Shown: in pieces, positions 41,895 to 49,800 of the stretch
How the letters are laid out: each line of letters begins with the position of its first letter
How positions within the stretch are numbered: the first letter of the stretch is position 1
Assembly: GCA_902826835.1 (NCBI GenBank)
Contig: CADEGH010000016.1
Span: 4,885 to 68,884, forward strand
Reading direction: 5' to 3'
Source of the DNA: an uncultured bacterium
GTDB lineage: Bacteria; Planctomycetota; GCA-002687715
DNA: 64,000 bases
Translations under genes and position numbers: made by a program
The notes under the pieces: model-generated
The model's input: only the letters and a program-made list of their open reading frames with translations
What the model was told of the DNA's origin: nothing
Database searches by the model: none

Positions 41895-42243
41895 GTGAGG
41901 GGATCTGGGCAGAGTTAGTGGCCGGGGCCAGTTCGTCCTGCCATTTACTCCGCAAGATTGCGCTCACCCCGGGCAGCGCAAGGGCCGAGGCGTGAGCGGA
42001 GGGAGGTAGGAGCCGAACGAACCGTTGGAGCTCGCGCGCCCTTGTGGGGCCAACCCCTTCGAGGGACGCGAGGACATACCACGGGGATCGAGCGAGATCT
42101 GCCTGGGTTGCCACAAAGTGAGGCGCTTGCGAAGACCCACCCACGAGCTTGGCCATTCCGAGGATCGCCACGAGGAGGATGACGCCTGGGAAAATCGCCC
42201 GCTCCGTGGCCGCGACGTCTGGCTTCATAGCCCTCTGACTCAT
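41869..42243 (-). CDS. Small membrane-anchored helix-hairpin-helix protein
   Basis: A 124-residue protein. A membrane helix lies at about 16-36 (AIFPGVILLVAILGMAKLVGG). The HhH-like motif LASLEGVGPTRARELQRFV lies near residues 58-76, with a second weaker one at ALALPGVSAILRSKW. The arrangement of a membrane anchor plus HhH resembles ComEA-type DNA-binding proteins, though shorter. The last 26 bases overlap nadC in another frame, which suggests co-expression. A DNA-related role is an inference. Confidence 0.7.
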   Translation of the reverse strand: MSQRAMKPDVAATERAIFPGVILLVAILGMAKLVGGSSQAPHFVATQADLARSPWYVLASLEGVGPTRARELQRFVRLLPPSAHASALALPGVSAILRSKWQDELAPATNSAQIPSHDPPSPTK

Positions 42244-42277
42244 TCTCGAGCCCGCGAGACCAAGAAATTCCCGGGGA

Positions 42278-42306
42278 TTGACCCTGGCCTTAAGGTCCTG
42301 TAGGCT
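42278..42306 (+). promoter_or_regulatory. Sigma-70-type promoter candidate for the HU gene
   Basis: TTGACC (42278-42283) and TAGGCT (42301-42306) are 17 bases apart, with a strong -35 and a weak -10. A transcript would start near 42313 and give a leader of about 67 bases before the HU start codon. It sits in the 136-base gap between the divergent HhH and HU genes. Confidence 0.45.
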
Positions 42307-42379
42307 CCGGAGTTAGGAGTGCTGCTTAGCTCCACCAAGACCCTTGGACGGCGACCCCATCCCCTCGTTTGAGACAGGT

Positions 42380-42745
42380 ATGGCCACGATCACCAAGAAG
42401 GAGCTCGTCAACCGGATCTCGGCCAAGACCGGGCAGACCAAGATCATCACCAAGGACATCATTCAGATGTTCCTAGAGGAGATCGTGACGGAGTTGGGGG
42501 GCGGCAATCGGCTTGAATTTCGCGAGTTTGGCGTCTTCGAGATCAAGCATCGGGCGGCCCGTTTGGCACGCAACCCGCGCACCGCGGAGGAAGTCCAGGT
42601 GCCGTCGAAAAGTGTGGTCAAGTTCAAGGTCGGCCGCAGCATGAAGGACGCAGTGGACCGCTCGTTGGCGGCGCTGGAGACCGGACAGGTTTTGCCGGTG
42701 TTGCCGGACCTGGAAGACGAAGACGACGGGGACGACGACTCCTGA
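42380..42745 (+). CDS. HU/IHF-family nucleoid protein with acidic C-terminal tail
   Basis: A 121-residue DNA-bending protein. The fold begins MATITKKELVNRISAKTG and includes the FGVFEIKHRAAR arm strand and ARNPRT in place of the common GRNPQT. The core ends near residue 95. A tail follows that finishes with alternating aspartate and glutamate (DLEDEDDGDDDS), which ordinary HU lacks. The start at 42380 is chosen by homology. An in-frame ATG 36 bases upstream adds nothing recognisable. Confidence 0.92.
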   Translation: MATITKKELVNRISAKTGQTKIITKDIIQMFLEEIVTELGGGNRLEFREFGVFEIKHRAARLARNPRTAEEVQVPSKSVVKFKVGRSMKDAVDRSLAALETGQVLPVLPDLEDEDDGDDDS

Positions 42746-42970
42746 GCCGTCGAGTTCGGACCCGGGAGGGGGACCTAGTCCTGGGGTCGAGGTCGGCTTG
42801 ATCAATCGGGGGGCCCGGCCGGAACCTGCTCAATTCTCGGGCCCGGGCTGCCTGTGGAGGGCGTGCGCTAAGTCCAACCGGCTGAGCGTGTTAGGTGACT
42901 AAACGTCGCCCATTCGGCCCAATGTCCCCCCTCCGCTCTACCCTCGGAATCCAACCCCACGGAGGATTCC

Positions 42971-43042
42971 ATGAAAGAGTTTTTGACCGACGCGCTCGTC
43001 GCGGCTCTGTTTGCTCTCGTGATCGTCTGGATCAAGTCCTGA
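42971..43042 (+). CDS. 23-residue membrane microprotein
   Basis: An ideal Shine-Dalgarno GGAGG (42961-42965) lies five bases before an ATG that opens 23 codons ending in TGA. The product starts MKEFLTDALV, continues with a hydrophobic stretch (AALFALVIVW) and ends IKS, so it is a single membrane helix with a charged end on each side. It lies alone between HU and mutS2, in a region otherwise without coding potential. Its size is below most annotation limits. Function unknown. Confidence 0.6.
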   Translation: MKEFLTDALVAALFALVIVWIKS

Positions 43043-43320
43043 GCGTCCCCCCCGGACCTGCGAACTCGCCCCATAGCCTGTCTCGACAATTTGCCGGAAA
43101 ATCGCATTCAGTCGGCCCCCTGATGGTGGTTTCTCAGCCCGGGCAGCCGTGATACTGCCGAGGTGACTCGAACCCCGCTGGCCAGCGAACTTCAGACCCT
43201 GATCTGGGCACTCCTCGGAGCCGTGGGAAGGCTCACCCAAGGAGGCCACTCGAAGACTGGCCGTTCACTCGCCACAATGTCCCCCCGCGGTGCCCTCCGG
43301 GCGAAGGCGGGGGAGTGTCC
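43043..43320. other. 278-base gap before mutS2
   Basis: I see no protein-like frame, tRNA or convincing terminator here. The last bases hold the GGGGGAG that serves as ribosome binding site for mutS2. Confidence 0.4.
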
Positions 43321-45402
43321 ATGGACGCGCATGCGGTGGCCGTGTTGGGTTACGAGGAGGTGAAGGTTCACCTCGCGGGGCTGGCTCAGAGCATTTTGGG
43401 CCGGTCGGTGATCGAGCGTCTCCGGCCCTCATCGGATCGGAATCGCTTGCAGGCCAGTCTAGAGCAGGTTGACGAGGCGAGACGGTTGTTGGATCGGCAG
43501 GTGGTGCCCCCGTTCGGTGGGCTCGCCGATGTCATGGCCCGGGTGCGAGCCGGGCATGTCCACAGTCGAGGACTCGAACCTCCCGAACTGCATGCGGTGC
43601 GCCAACTGATTCAGGGCGCCCACCAGCTCCGGCAGTTTTTTCAGTCGCAGGCATCCTTGACGCCCTCGCTATTGAGGCTCGTGCAGAAGCTGCCCGACCT
43701 CGGACCCCTGGTAGTAGCGATCGACGATGCCATCGAGCCGCCCGGCGAAGTCAAGGACCATGCTTCGCCGCTCCTCTTCGATCTTCGTCAGCGGATTCGC
43801 GACCTCGAGGACAAGGTCCGCGTGCTCATGAACGAATTGGCCACCGGGCCGCGCTATCGCACGTGGCTCCAGGAGAAGGTCTTCTCCGTCCGCAACGGAC
43901 GCTACGTCTTGCCGGTGCGCCTCGACCAGAAGGGATATGTGCCGGGAATTTTGCACGACAAAAGCGCCAGTGGAAGCACCGCCTTCGTAGAGCCTCGTGA
44001 GGTGATCCCGCTCGCCAACGACCTCGCCGAAGCTGAACTCGATGCTTCGAAGGAAATCGCCCGCATCCTCCTCGAGCTGTCGAAGCGCGTGTACGCCGAC
44101 GAGGCGGCGATCGCCACGACGCAGGAAGTGTGCGCGTGGCTCGATTTCACGTGGGCACGGGCACGCCAGAGCCAGGCTCTCGGATGTACCTCGCCGAGAC
44201 TCGCGACGGACCGCACGATCAGGCTTCGCTTGGCGCGACATCCCTTGCTGGCCATCGCGCACCACTCTGACCCGACCCGACCCGCGGTCGTGCCATTCTC
44301 CCTCACATTGGGCGAGGAGCATCGCCTGATCGTGGTCACCGGTCCGAATACCGGCGGGAAAACTGTGTTGCTCAAGGCGGTGGGGTTGTTCCAGCTCATG
44401 TTTCAGTCGGGGCTCCATGTTCCCGTCGGCTCGGGCTCGGAGTTGCCGTGCCTCGACGGAGTGTGGGCCGACATCGGCGACGAACAGAGCATCGCGCAGA
44501 ATCTCTCCACATTCAGCGGCCACATCACGCAGGTAGCGGCAATTCTTCGCCAGGCGACCCCTCACTCCTTGGTTCTCCTGGATGAACTGGGAGCGGGCAC
44601 GGATCCGACCGAGGGTGCGGCCCTGGGGGAGGCGCTGCTTTCCCACCTGCTTCAGAGTGGGCATCTCGTGATCGTGACCACTCACTTGTCCACCCTGAAG
44701 GAATTCGGCTTTTCGCGCGAAGGGGCGGAGAACGCGTGCATGACCTTCGACACCGAGAGCCTCATGCCCACTTACGGACTATTGGTTGGCCAGCCGGGGT
44801 CGAGTCAGGCCTTGGCGATTGCCGCGCGCTACGGACTGCCGGAGGCGGTGATCAGCCTGGCCAAGGGACTGGTATCGGCCCAGGCCGCCCGTACCGACAG
44901 CCTGATGACCGACCTGATGAAGTCCCGCGTGAGAGCTGAGGCGGCGCGGCAGCGCTCGGAGGACCTCGTTCAGGCGAGTGAAGAGCGACTGGCTCGAGCC
45001 GAGGGCGCGCTGAAGGAGGCCGAGGCCGCTCGGGATCGCGTCGAACGGGAAGCCGAGTCGGAAATTTTGAGGATCTTCGAGAGTTTGCGAGAAGCCGCCC
45101 GTCCCCATCTCAACGCGCTCAAGAATGTTCCCAAGGCGCTCCTGCCCAATTTGCTGGGTTTGGAACAATCGCTGGAGCGCCACGCCCGCATGACCCCGTT
45201 CCAGGAGCGACGCCGCAGTTTCCTGAAGGACCTGAAGAAATACGACGAGGTCTACGTCCCCAAGTATCAGCAAATTGCGCGGATCGAAAAAATGAATCGC
45301 GCCGAGGAGCGGCTCTCCGTCAAGATCGGCGCCATGACCCTGGAAATAGGATTCGACGACGTGTCGTGGGTCACCCCTCCCGATGCCAAACGGACGAATT
45401 GA
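43321..45402 (+). CDS. mutS2: MutS2-family ATPase lacking the Smr domain
   Basis: A 693-residue MutS2 protein. Walker A is VVTGPNTGGKTVLL, Walker B LVLLDELGAGTDPTEGAALG, and the switch is VTTHLSTLKEF. A coiled coil (DLVQASEERLARAEGALKEA) follows. A KOW-like end (YDEVYVPKYQQIARIEKM) is present, but the protein stops at WVTPPDAKRTN where most MutS2 proteins continue for about 90 residues as the Smr nuclease. MutS2 acts on recombination intermediates or collided ribosomes. The ATG at 43321 is preferred over the GTG at 43315 by spacing. Its stop abuts the convergent sulfatase-like gene. Confidence 0.92.
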   Translation: MDAHAVAVLGYEEVKVHLAGLAQSILGRSVIERLRPSSDRNRLQASLEQVDEARRLLDRQVVPPFGGLADVMARVRAGHVHSRGLEPPELHAVRQLIQGAHQLRQFFQSQASLTPSLLRLVQKLPDLGPLVVAIDDAIEPPGEVKDHASPLLFDLRQRIRDLEDKVRVLMNELATGPRYRTWLQEKVFSVRNGRYVLPVRLDQKGYVPGILHDKSASGSTAFVEPREVIPLANDLAEAELDASKEIARILLELSKRVYADEAAIATTQEVCAWLDFTWARARQSQALGCTSPRLATDRTIRLRLARHPLLAIAHHSDPTRPAVVPFSLTLGEEHRLIVVTGPNTGGKTVLLKAVGLFQLMFQSGLHVPVGSGSELPCLDGVWADIGDEQSIAQNLSTFSGHITQVAAILRQATPHSLVLLDELGAGTDPTEGAALGEALLSHLLQSGHLVIVTTHLSTLKEFGFSREGAENACMTFDTESLMPTYGLLVGQPGSSQALAIAARYGLPEAVISLAKGLVSAQAARTDSLMTDLMKSRVRAEAARQRSEDLVQASEERLARAEGALKEAEAARDRVEREAESEILRIFESLREAARPHLNALKNVPKALLPNLLGLEQSLERHARMTPFQERRRSFLKDLKKYDEVYVPKYQQIARIEKMNRAEERLSVKIGAMTLEIGFDDVSWVTPPDAKRTN

Positions 45403-47835
45403 TCAGCGCCGGTAGTGGTACGGATGACTGAAGCTGCCGCGTCCGGCGGCGTGCCACGCGAGCAATATCGAGAATTGTGAAGGGCTGGGTTCGTGCGGAA
45501 TTTGCTCGCGGGGATCCTGCTCGAGGGAAAACTCGTAGGCGATGCCGATTCGTCGGTGCCAGACCAATTTGGTGTTTCCGTCCGCCGCCAGCAGCGCGTA
45601 GGAATCGTCGAAGGCATTCAGGCTCACGACCGGCCGGGGCGGGAGTCGTTCGGTTTCGCCGCGCAGGAGGGGGCCGAGCGAACGCCCGTGGAAGCGTCCC
45701 GGATTGGAGCGGCCGGTCCATTCCGCGATGGTCGGCGCCAAGTCGATCGCGGCGACCGGGTCATCGATTCGCCTCGGGCGGTAGTCGGGATGCTTGATCA
45801 GGAGCGGAATTCGTAGTTGCTCCTCGTAGGGGAGGAACCCGCCGTTGCGGCCGTGTTCCCCGAGCCCCGTGCCGTGATCGGCAAAGACCACCATCGCCGT
45901 TCTTCGCCACTCTCCCAGAGCTTGAAGCGCCGCGATCAGGCGACCGAGTTCTCGGTCCGCCTTCGCCAATTCCCCGTCGTAGCGATCCGCCGCGGAAGTG
46001 CCGAACTCGGCCACGGGGTTTTCGTTGAACCAGGGAGCGTGCGGGCTCGTGTAATGCACAAAGGTGAAGGTCCCGGACAATCCACGGGCGACCCGCTCGC
46101 GGTGGAGCGTATTCCAGGTCTCGATGACACCGGTGGTCTTCTGGGAATCCTGGTCCAGAGTGTCGGCGTTTTGGAATGGCAATTCGTGCCACTGGAACCC
46201 AGGTTGCCGCGAGTCCCAATGACGATGGAAGGCCTCCGCGCTGACGCCGTTGAAGTCGCTACCGGTCACCGTGATCACGAAGTCCGTCGTGCCAGCCTCG
46301 GACAGGTCCTTCACCACGAATGGTCCGTGGTCCTCCGAGACCATGCAGCGGGAGGAATATTGGCCGGTCATGAGACATCTCACCCCCAGCGTGGTGGCAG
46401 TCGCATTGCTCCGCGCCCGAGTGAAGACGGCCGCATCGTTCGCAAGGGTCTGCAGGTTGGGGGTGTTCGCGCGTACGTGCCCGTACGTGCCCATGCGGTC
46501 GGGGCGCGCCGCGTCCCAGAGCACCATGACGAGGGCGAGATCACGGGAGGATGTACCCGGAGCTGTGAACGGATCCTGCGATCCGACGATGAAATCGGAG
46601 AGCAATTCCGGGCGCTTCGGAAGCACATCACCGGACCCGGAATCGACCACGTTTCCGAAACTCAGTCCCATCCATGGCAAGAGGGTTGCCAATCGCGAGT
46701 TTTCGTGAAGCGCGATGCGGCCTCGGAGGGATCCGGACCACCCGCCACCGAAGAGGCCGACCGAGGCGAGAAAAATTGCCAGGGCTGCCGCGGAGTATCG
46801 CTGCGGGAGCGATCGTGTCGCTGCACTCACCAACGAGATTGCCGCAACGACGGACAGAATCGCGAAGGCGGGATAAAGCCGCAGGCGCAAGTCTTCGATC
46901 GATGGCCACAAGGCAAAGTTGGAGAGTGTGAATACGGATGTGGCGAGAGTGAGCACCCACGCACGGCGCCAGGCGGGACGATCCCCCAAGTCGTTGTCCG
47001 CGCGATTATTCAGGGGCGGAATGGGCCACCACGCAAACGGCGACCCGAAGAACTGGGGAAGCAACGCGGCGGGGGCGGCCAATTCGCTGCGGCGGTGCCG
47101 CGATGCGAGTGATCCCGCGCTGATCCACGCGAGGGCTGCGAGGACTGGCGGCCAAACCCCGAGAGCGGAAATCTCGTCGCCCAAGCACCCTCGCAAAATC
47201 GCGGCGACGCCCAGGGCGCTCACGAGTGCCACGAGGGCGGTGCCGACTCGGGCGCCCTCGAGTCGCATCGACAGCCACCTGAGGAGGAAAAAGGACAGCA
47301 CCAAGGCGATTGCGGCGAGGGGGGCGAGTACCAACCAGATCCGGGATACGACGAAGGCGCTCGCCGGGAGGTCGGACGCAAGGCTCGGCAAGTGGTGACG
47401 CAGGCAGACGGATTCCACGATGGTCGCGACCGCGACTCCGAGACCGGTGCTGAGAAGGAGTTGGGAGAGTGTGGGGTACCACGGTAGGGCGCGGACCACT
47501 GACGGATCGCCGGAGATCATGACAGGGCGGGCCCGGAGGAAATGGGTGACCCAAAGGACACTCATTCCGGCCACGAGCGGGGGGGCGGCGGTGGGCCAAA
47601 CCGCGGCGGCGAGGAGGAGCGGGGTCGACGCGACATGGCGCCAGCCTGGGCTCCGCTTCCCACGGCGCTGGGCCATGAGGAGCCGCAGGACCCAGAGAAA
47701 GAGGGCCGCCCAGGGCAGAAAAGGTCGCGCCCGAAACAAGAAGATGGCCGGGGCAAACTCGTCGGCCGGAACCGCGGAGAGGGCCGCGAGGCGGTCCAAC
47801 AAATTGGCCAGGAGAAGGAGGAGGGGCGCGATCAT
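45403..47835 (-). CDS. Membrane-anchored sulfatase/alkaline-phosphatase-superfamily enzyme
   Basis: An 810-residue protein. The N-terminal half holds about ten hydrophobic helices. The C-terminal half is a sulfatase-fold domain. Metal ligands appear in VLWDAARPDRMGTYG and VVFADHGTGLGEHGRNGGF. The usual nucleophile motif CxPxR followed by xxLxTG reads ATTLGVRCLMTGQYSSR, so threonine replaces cysteine, as in phosphoglycerol or phosphoethanolamine transferases rather than true sulfatases. A role in modifying an envelope lipid or glycan is therefore plausible. The ATG at 47835 has GGCGGA upstream. It diverges from aroC with 105 bases between. Confidence 0.82.
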   Translation of the reverse strand: MIAPLLLLLANLLDRLAALSAVPADEFAPAIFLFRARPFLPWAALFLWVLRLLMAQRRGKRSPGWRHVASTPLLLAAAVWPTAAPPLVAGMSVLWVTHFLRARPVMISGDPSVVRALPWYPTLSQLLLSTGLGVAVATIVESVCLRHHLPSLASDLPASAFVVSRIWLVLAPLAAIALVLSFFLLRWLSMRLEGARVGTALVALVSALGVAAILRGCLGDEISALGVWPPVLAALAWISAGSLASRHRRSELAAPAALLPQFFGSPFAWWPIPPLNNRADNDLGDRPAWRRAWVLTLATSVFTLSNFALWPSIEDLRLRLYPAFAILSVVAAISLVSAATRSLPQRYSAAALAIFLASVGLFGGGWSGSLRGRIALHENSRLATLLPWMGLSFGNVVDSGSGDVLPKRPELLSDFIVGSQDPFTAPGTSSRDLALVMVLWDAARPDRMGTYGHVRANTPNLQTLANDAAVFTRARSNATATTLGVRCLMTGQYSSRCMVSEDHGPFVVKDLSEAGTTDFVITVTGSDFNGVSAEAFHRHWDSRQPGFQWHELPFQNADTLDQDSQKTTGVIETWNTLHRERVARGLSGTFTFVHYTSPHAPWFNENPVAEFGTSAADRYDGELAKADRELGRLIAALQALGEWRRTAMVVFADHGTGLGEHGRNGGFLPYEEQLRIPLLIKHPDYRPRRIDDPVAAIDLAPTIAEWTGRSNPGRFHGRSLGPLLRGETERLPPRPVVSLNAFDDSYALLAADGNTKLVWHRRIGIAYEFSLEQDPREQIPHEPSPSQFSILLAWHAAGRGSFSHPYHYRR

Positions 47836-47940
47836 GGATTCCGCCACCCTACGACGACCGGGCGAACTCCTCGCGGCGGAGTTGGAGGGCGAGCGCTTTA
47901 CGCCGAGGGGCGGGCCCCGGTATCGTTGGCGAGGGTAGCC

Positions 47941-49059
47941 ATGAGCAGACTGCGATGGATCACCGCCGGGGAGTCCCACGGCGCGGGCGTGTTGTGCGTG
48001 GTCGAGGGTCTCCCCGCCGGGCTCCCGATCGATCTTGCCGCGGTGGACGAAGAACTCCGGCGACGTCAGCAGGGTTATGGGCGCGGCAAGCGCATGCAGA
48101 TCGAGCAGGATCGAGCCCGAGTCCTGAGCGGCCTGAAGCGGGGTAAAACCCTGGGCAGCCCGATCACGATTTTGATCGAGAATCGGGATCACCGGATCGA
48201 TGACTACCGCCGCTTGACGCGACCCCGTCCTGGCCACGCCGATCTCCCGGGGGCCTTCAAGTACGGGACCACCGATTGCGGGGACGTGATGGAGCGAGCG
48301 TCCGCCCGGGAAACCGCGGCGCGGGTCGCAGCGGGGGCACTCGCGATGCAGTTTTTGGCGGCAACCTCCGTGCATCTCCATGCCGCGGTGACCCGAATCG
48401 GTGAGGTCCCGTTGCCCCTTTTTTTCGGCACTTTGGAGGAAAGAGCCGCGCGGACGCGTCGCTCCGCGCTGTTCGCGGAGGACGAGGGAGCTACGGGAGT
48501 CGCGGTGGCCCTCATCGATGCTTGTCGCGAAGCCCAGGACACCGTGGGCGGGCAGTTTGTGGTCGAGGCGCATGGCCTGCCCATCGGCCTCGGTTCACCC
48601 ATGCAGTGGGATTCACGTCTGGATGGCCGCCTGGCCCAGGCCGTAATGGCGATCCAAGGCATCAAAGCGGTCGAAATCGGGGCCGGGGTTTTGGGGGCGG
48701 AACTGCGGGGATCACAGTTTCACGATCACATCCTGCCGGGAGGCGGCCGAACGACGAATCGTGCCGGTGGTCTCGAGGGTGGCATGACCAACGGGCAGCC
48801 GGTGTGCGTCCGGGCGACCATGAAGCCCATTCCATCCGTGCGCCAGGCCCTTCCTAGTTACGACCTCGAAACGGGGGAGGCGGTTCCCGCCGTGTACGAA
48901 CGATCCGATGTCTGCTCGGTGCCGGCGGCCAGTCGAGTCGGGCTCGCCTCCGTAGCCCTGGTCTTGGCGGATGCGCTGCTGGAAAAGACCGGGGGAGACG
49001 CCCTACCCGAGGTCTTGGTCAACTTGGCAGGAGTGCGCGCCCGAACGCCCCGGAGTTGA
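47941..49059 (+). CDS. aroC: Chorismate synthase
   Basis: A 372-residue FMN-dependent enzyme making chorismate, the last shikimate step. It has AGESHGAGVLCVVEGLPAG, RRQQGYGRGKRMQIEQD, RPRPGHADLPGAFKYG, RASARETAARVAAGA, then GGRTTNRAGGLEGGMTNGQP and DVCSVPAASRVG. The ATG at 47941 coincides with the family start. No other aromatic-pathway genes are adjacent. A hairpin follows the stop. Confidence 0.97.
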   Translation: MSRLRWITAGESHGAGVLCVVEGLPAGLPIDLAAVDEELRRRQQGYGRGKRMQIEQDRARVLSGLKRGKTLGSPITILIENRDHRIDDYRRLTRPRPGHADLPGAFKYGTTDCGDVMERASARETAARVAAGALAMQFLAATSVHLHAAVTRIGEVPLPLFFGTLEERAARTRRSALFAEDEGATGVAVALIDACREAQDTVGGQFVVEAHGLPIGLGSPMQWDSRLDGRLAQAVMAIQGIKAVEIGAGVLGAELRGSQFHDHILPGGGRTTNRAGGLEGGMTNGQPVCVRATMKPIPSVRQALPSYDLETGEAVPAVYERSDVCSVPAASRVGLASVALVLADALLEKTGGDALPEVLVNLAGVRARTPRS

Positions 49060-49066
49060 ACGGGGA

Positions 49067-49091
49067 CCGGTCGGGAGGTAAGACCGACCGG
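49067..49091 (+). terminator. Hairpin after aroC
   Basis: CCGGTCGG (49067-49074) and CCGACCGG (49084-49091) pair perfectly around a nine-base loop, starting seven bases after the aroC stop. There is no T-run, so termination would be weak or Rho-assisted. Confidence 0.45.
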
Positions 49092-49157
49092 CGGCTTCTG
49101 CGGATCCCCGCAGGCGTGCCCGGTCGTCTCTTGTGATGCAAGGTCGCAAGAGCCTTC

Positions 49158-49185
49158 TTGAGCTCTGAGGTTCGGGTTGTAACAT
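49158..49185 (+). promoter_or_regulatory. Promoter candidate for the tRNA-tuf operon
   Basis: TTGAGC (49158-49163) and TAACAT (49180-49185) are 16 bases apart. The predicted start is near 49192, about 23 bases before tRNA-Thr(TGT). It is the best promoter candidate upstream of the translation gene block. Confidence 0.5.
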
Positions 49186-49214
49186 GCGCAGCCCGCGCCC
49201 CCGGGTTGCGCCCT

Positions 49215-49287
49215 GCCAGCGTAGCTCAATCGGCAGAGCAGCGGTTTTGTAAACCGCAGGTTGACGGTTCGATTCCGTTCGCTGGCT
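49215..49287 (+). tRNA. tRNA-Thr (TGT)
   Basis: The acceptor is GCCAGCG/CGCTGGC (49215-49221 with 49280-49286), discriminator T. The anticodon loop is TTTGTAA on a GCGGT/ACCGC stem, anticodon TGT. It is the first of four tRNAs upstream of tuf. Confidence 0.96.
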
Positions 49288-49357
49288 CTACGGTTCGGGC
49301 TCTGGGGACGGGGTTCGGTGGGCTGAAGTTCCGCCGGACGAGTCACGCAACAAGTCC

Positions 49358-49441
49358 GGGGAGATACCGAAGCGGCCAAACGGGACAGACTGTAAATCTG
49401 TTGGCTTAACGCCTACGAAGGTTCGAATCCTTCTCTCCCCA
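49358..49441 (+). tRNA. tRNA-Tyr (GTA)
   Basis: A class II tRNA of 84 bases with acceptor GGGGAGA/TCTCCCC, discriminator A, anticodon GTA in the loop CTGTAAA, and a long variable arm (TTGGCTTAACGCCTACG region). Confidence 0.95.
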
Positions 49442-49473
49442 TCCCTGCCGGTGTTCGGCATCGGTGGGAGTAA

Positions 49474-49544
49474 GCGGGTGTAGCTCAGTGGTAGAGCCCC
49501 AGCCTTCCAAGCTGGTTGCGAGGGTTCGATTCCCTTCACCCGCT
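49474..49544 (+). tRNA. tRNA-Gly (TCC)
   Basis: The acceptor is GCGGGTG/CACCCGC (49474-49480 with 49537-49543), discriminator T. The anticodon loop is CTTCCAA on CCAGC/GCTGG, anticodon TCC. Confidence 0.95.
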
Positions 49545-49613
49545 CTCGGTCTTCCTTGGAGGACCACCCGAAGCGAGGAGCTTGCTCCGAGCCTCGGTCG
49601 ACAACCTGACAAC

Positions 49614-49686
49614 GCTACTGTAGCTCAGTCGGTAGAGCACCTCCTTGGTAAGGAGGAGGTCCCGGGTTCAAGTCCCGGCAGTAGCT
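49614..49686 (+). tRNA. tRNA-Thr (GGT)
   Basis: The acceptor is GCTACTG/CAGTAGC (49614-49620 with 49679-49685), discriminator T. The anticodon loop is TTGGTAA on CCTCC/GGAGG, anticodon GGT. It alone of the four seems to have CCA in the DNA (49687-49689). tuf starts about 110 bases downstream. Confidence 0.95.
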
Positions 49687-49800
49687 CCATCCAAGCCTTC
49701 CTGGGGTCGACGCCCCGGGAGGGACAGAATTTGCCTGGAGATGGGCGAAAAGCCCTGGGGTGCCCGCGCAGGCGGGAACGACGACAAGGAGTGTTCGGTC

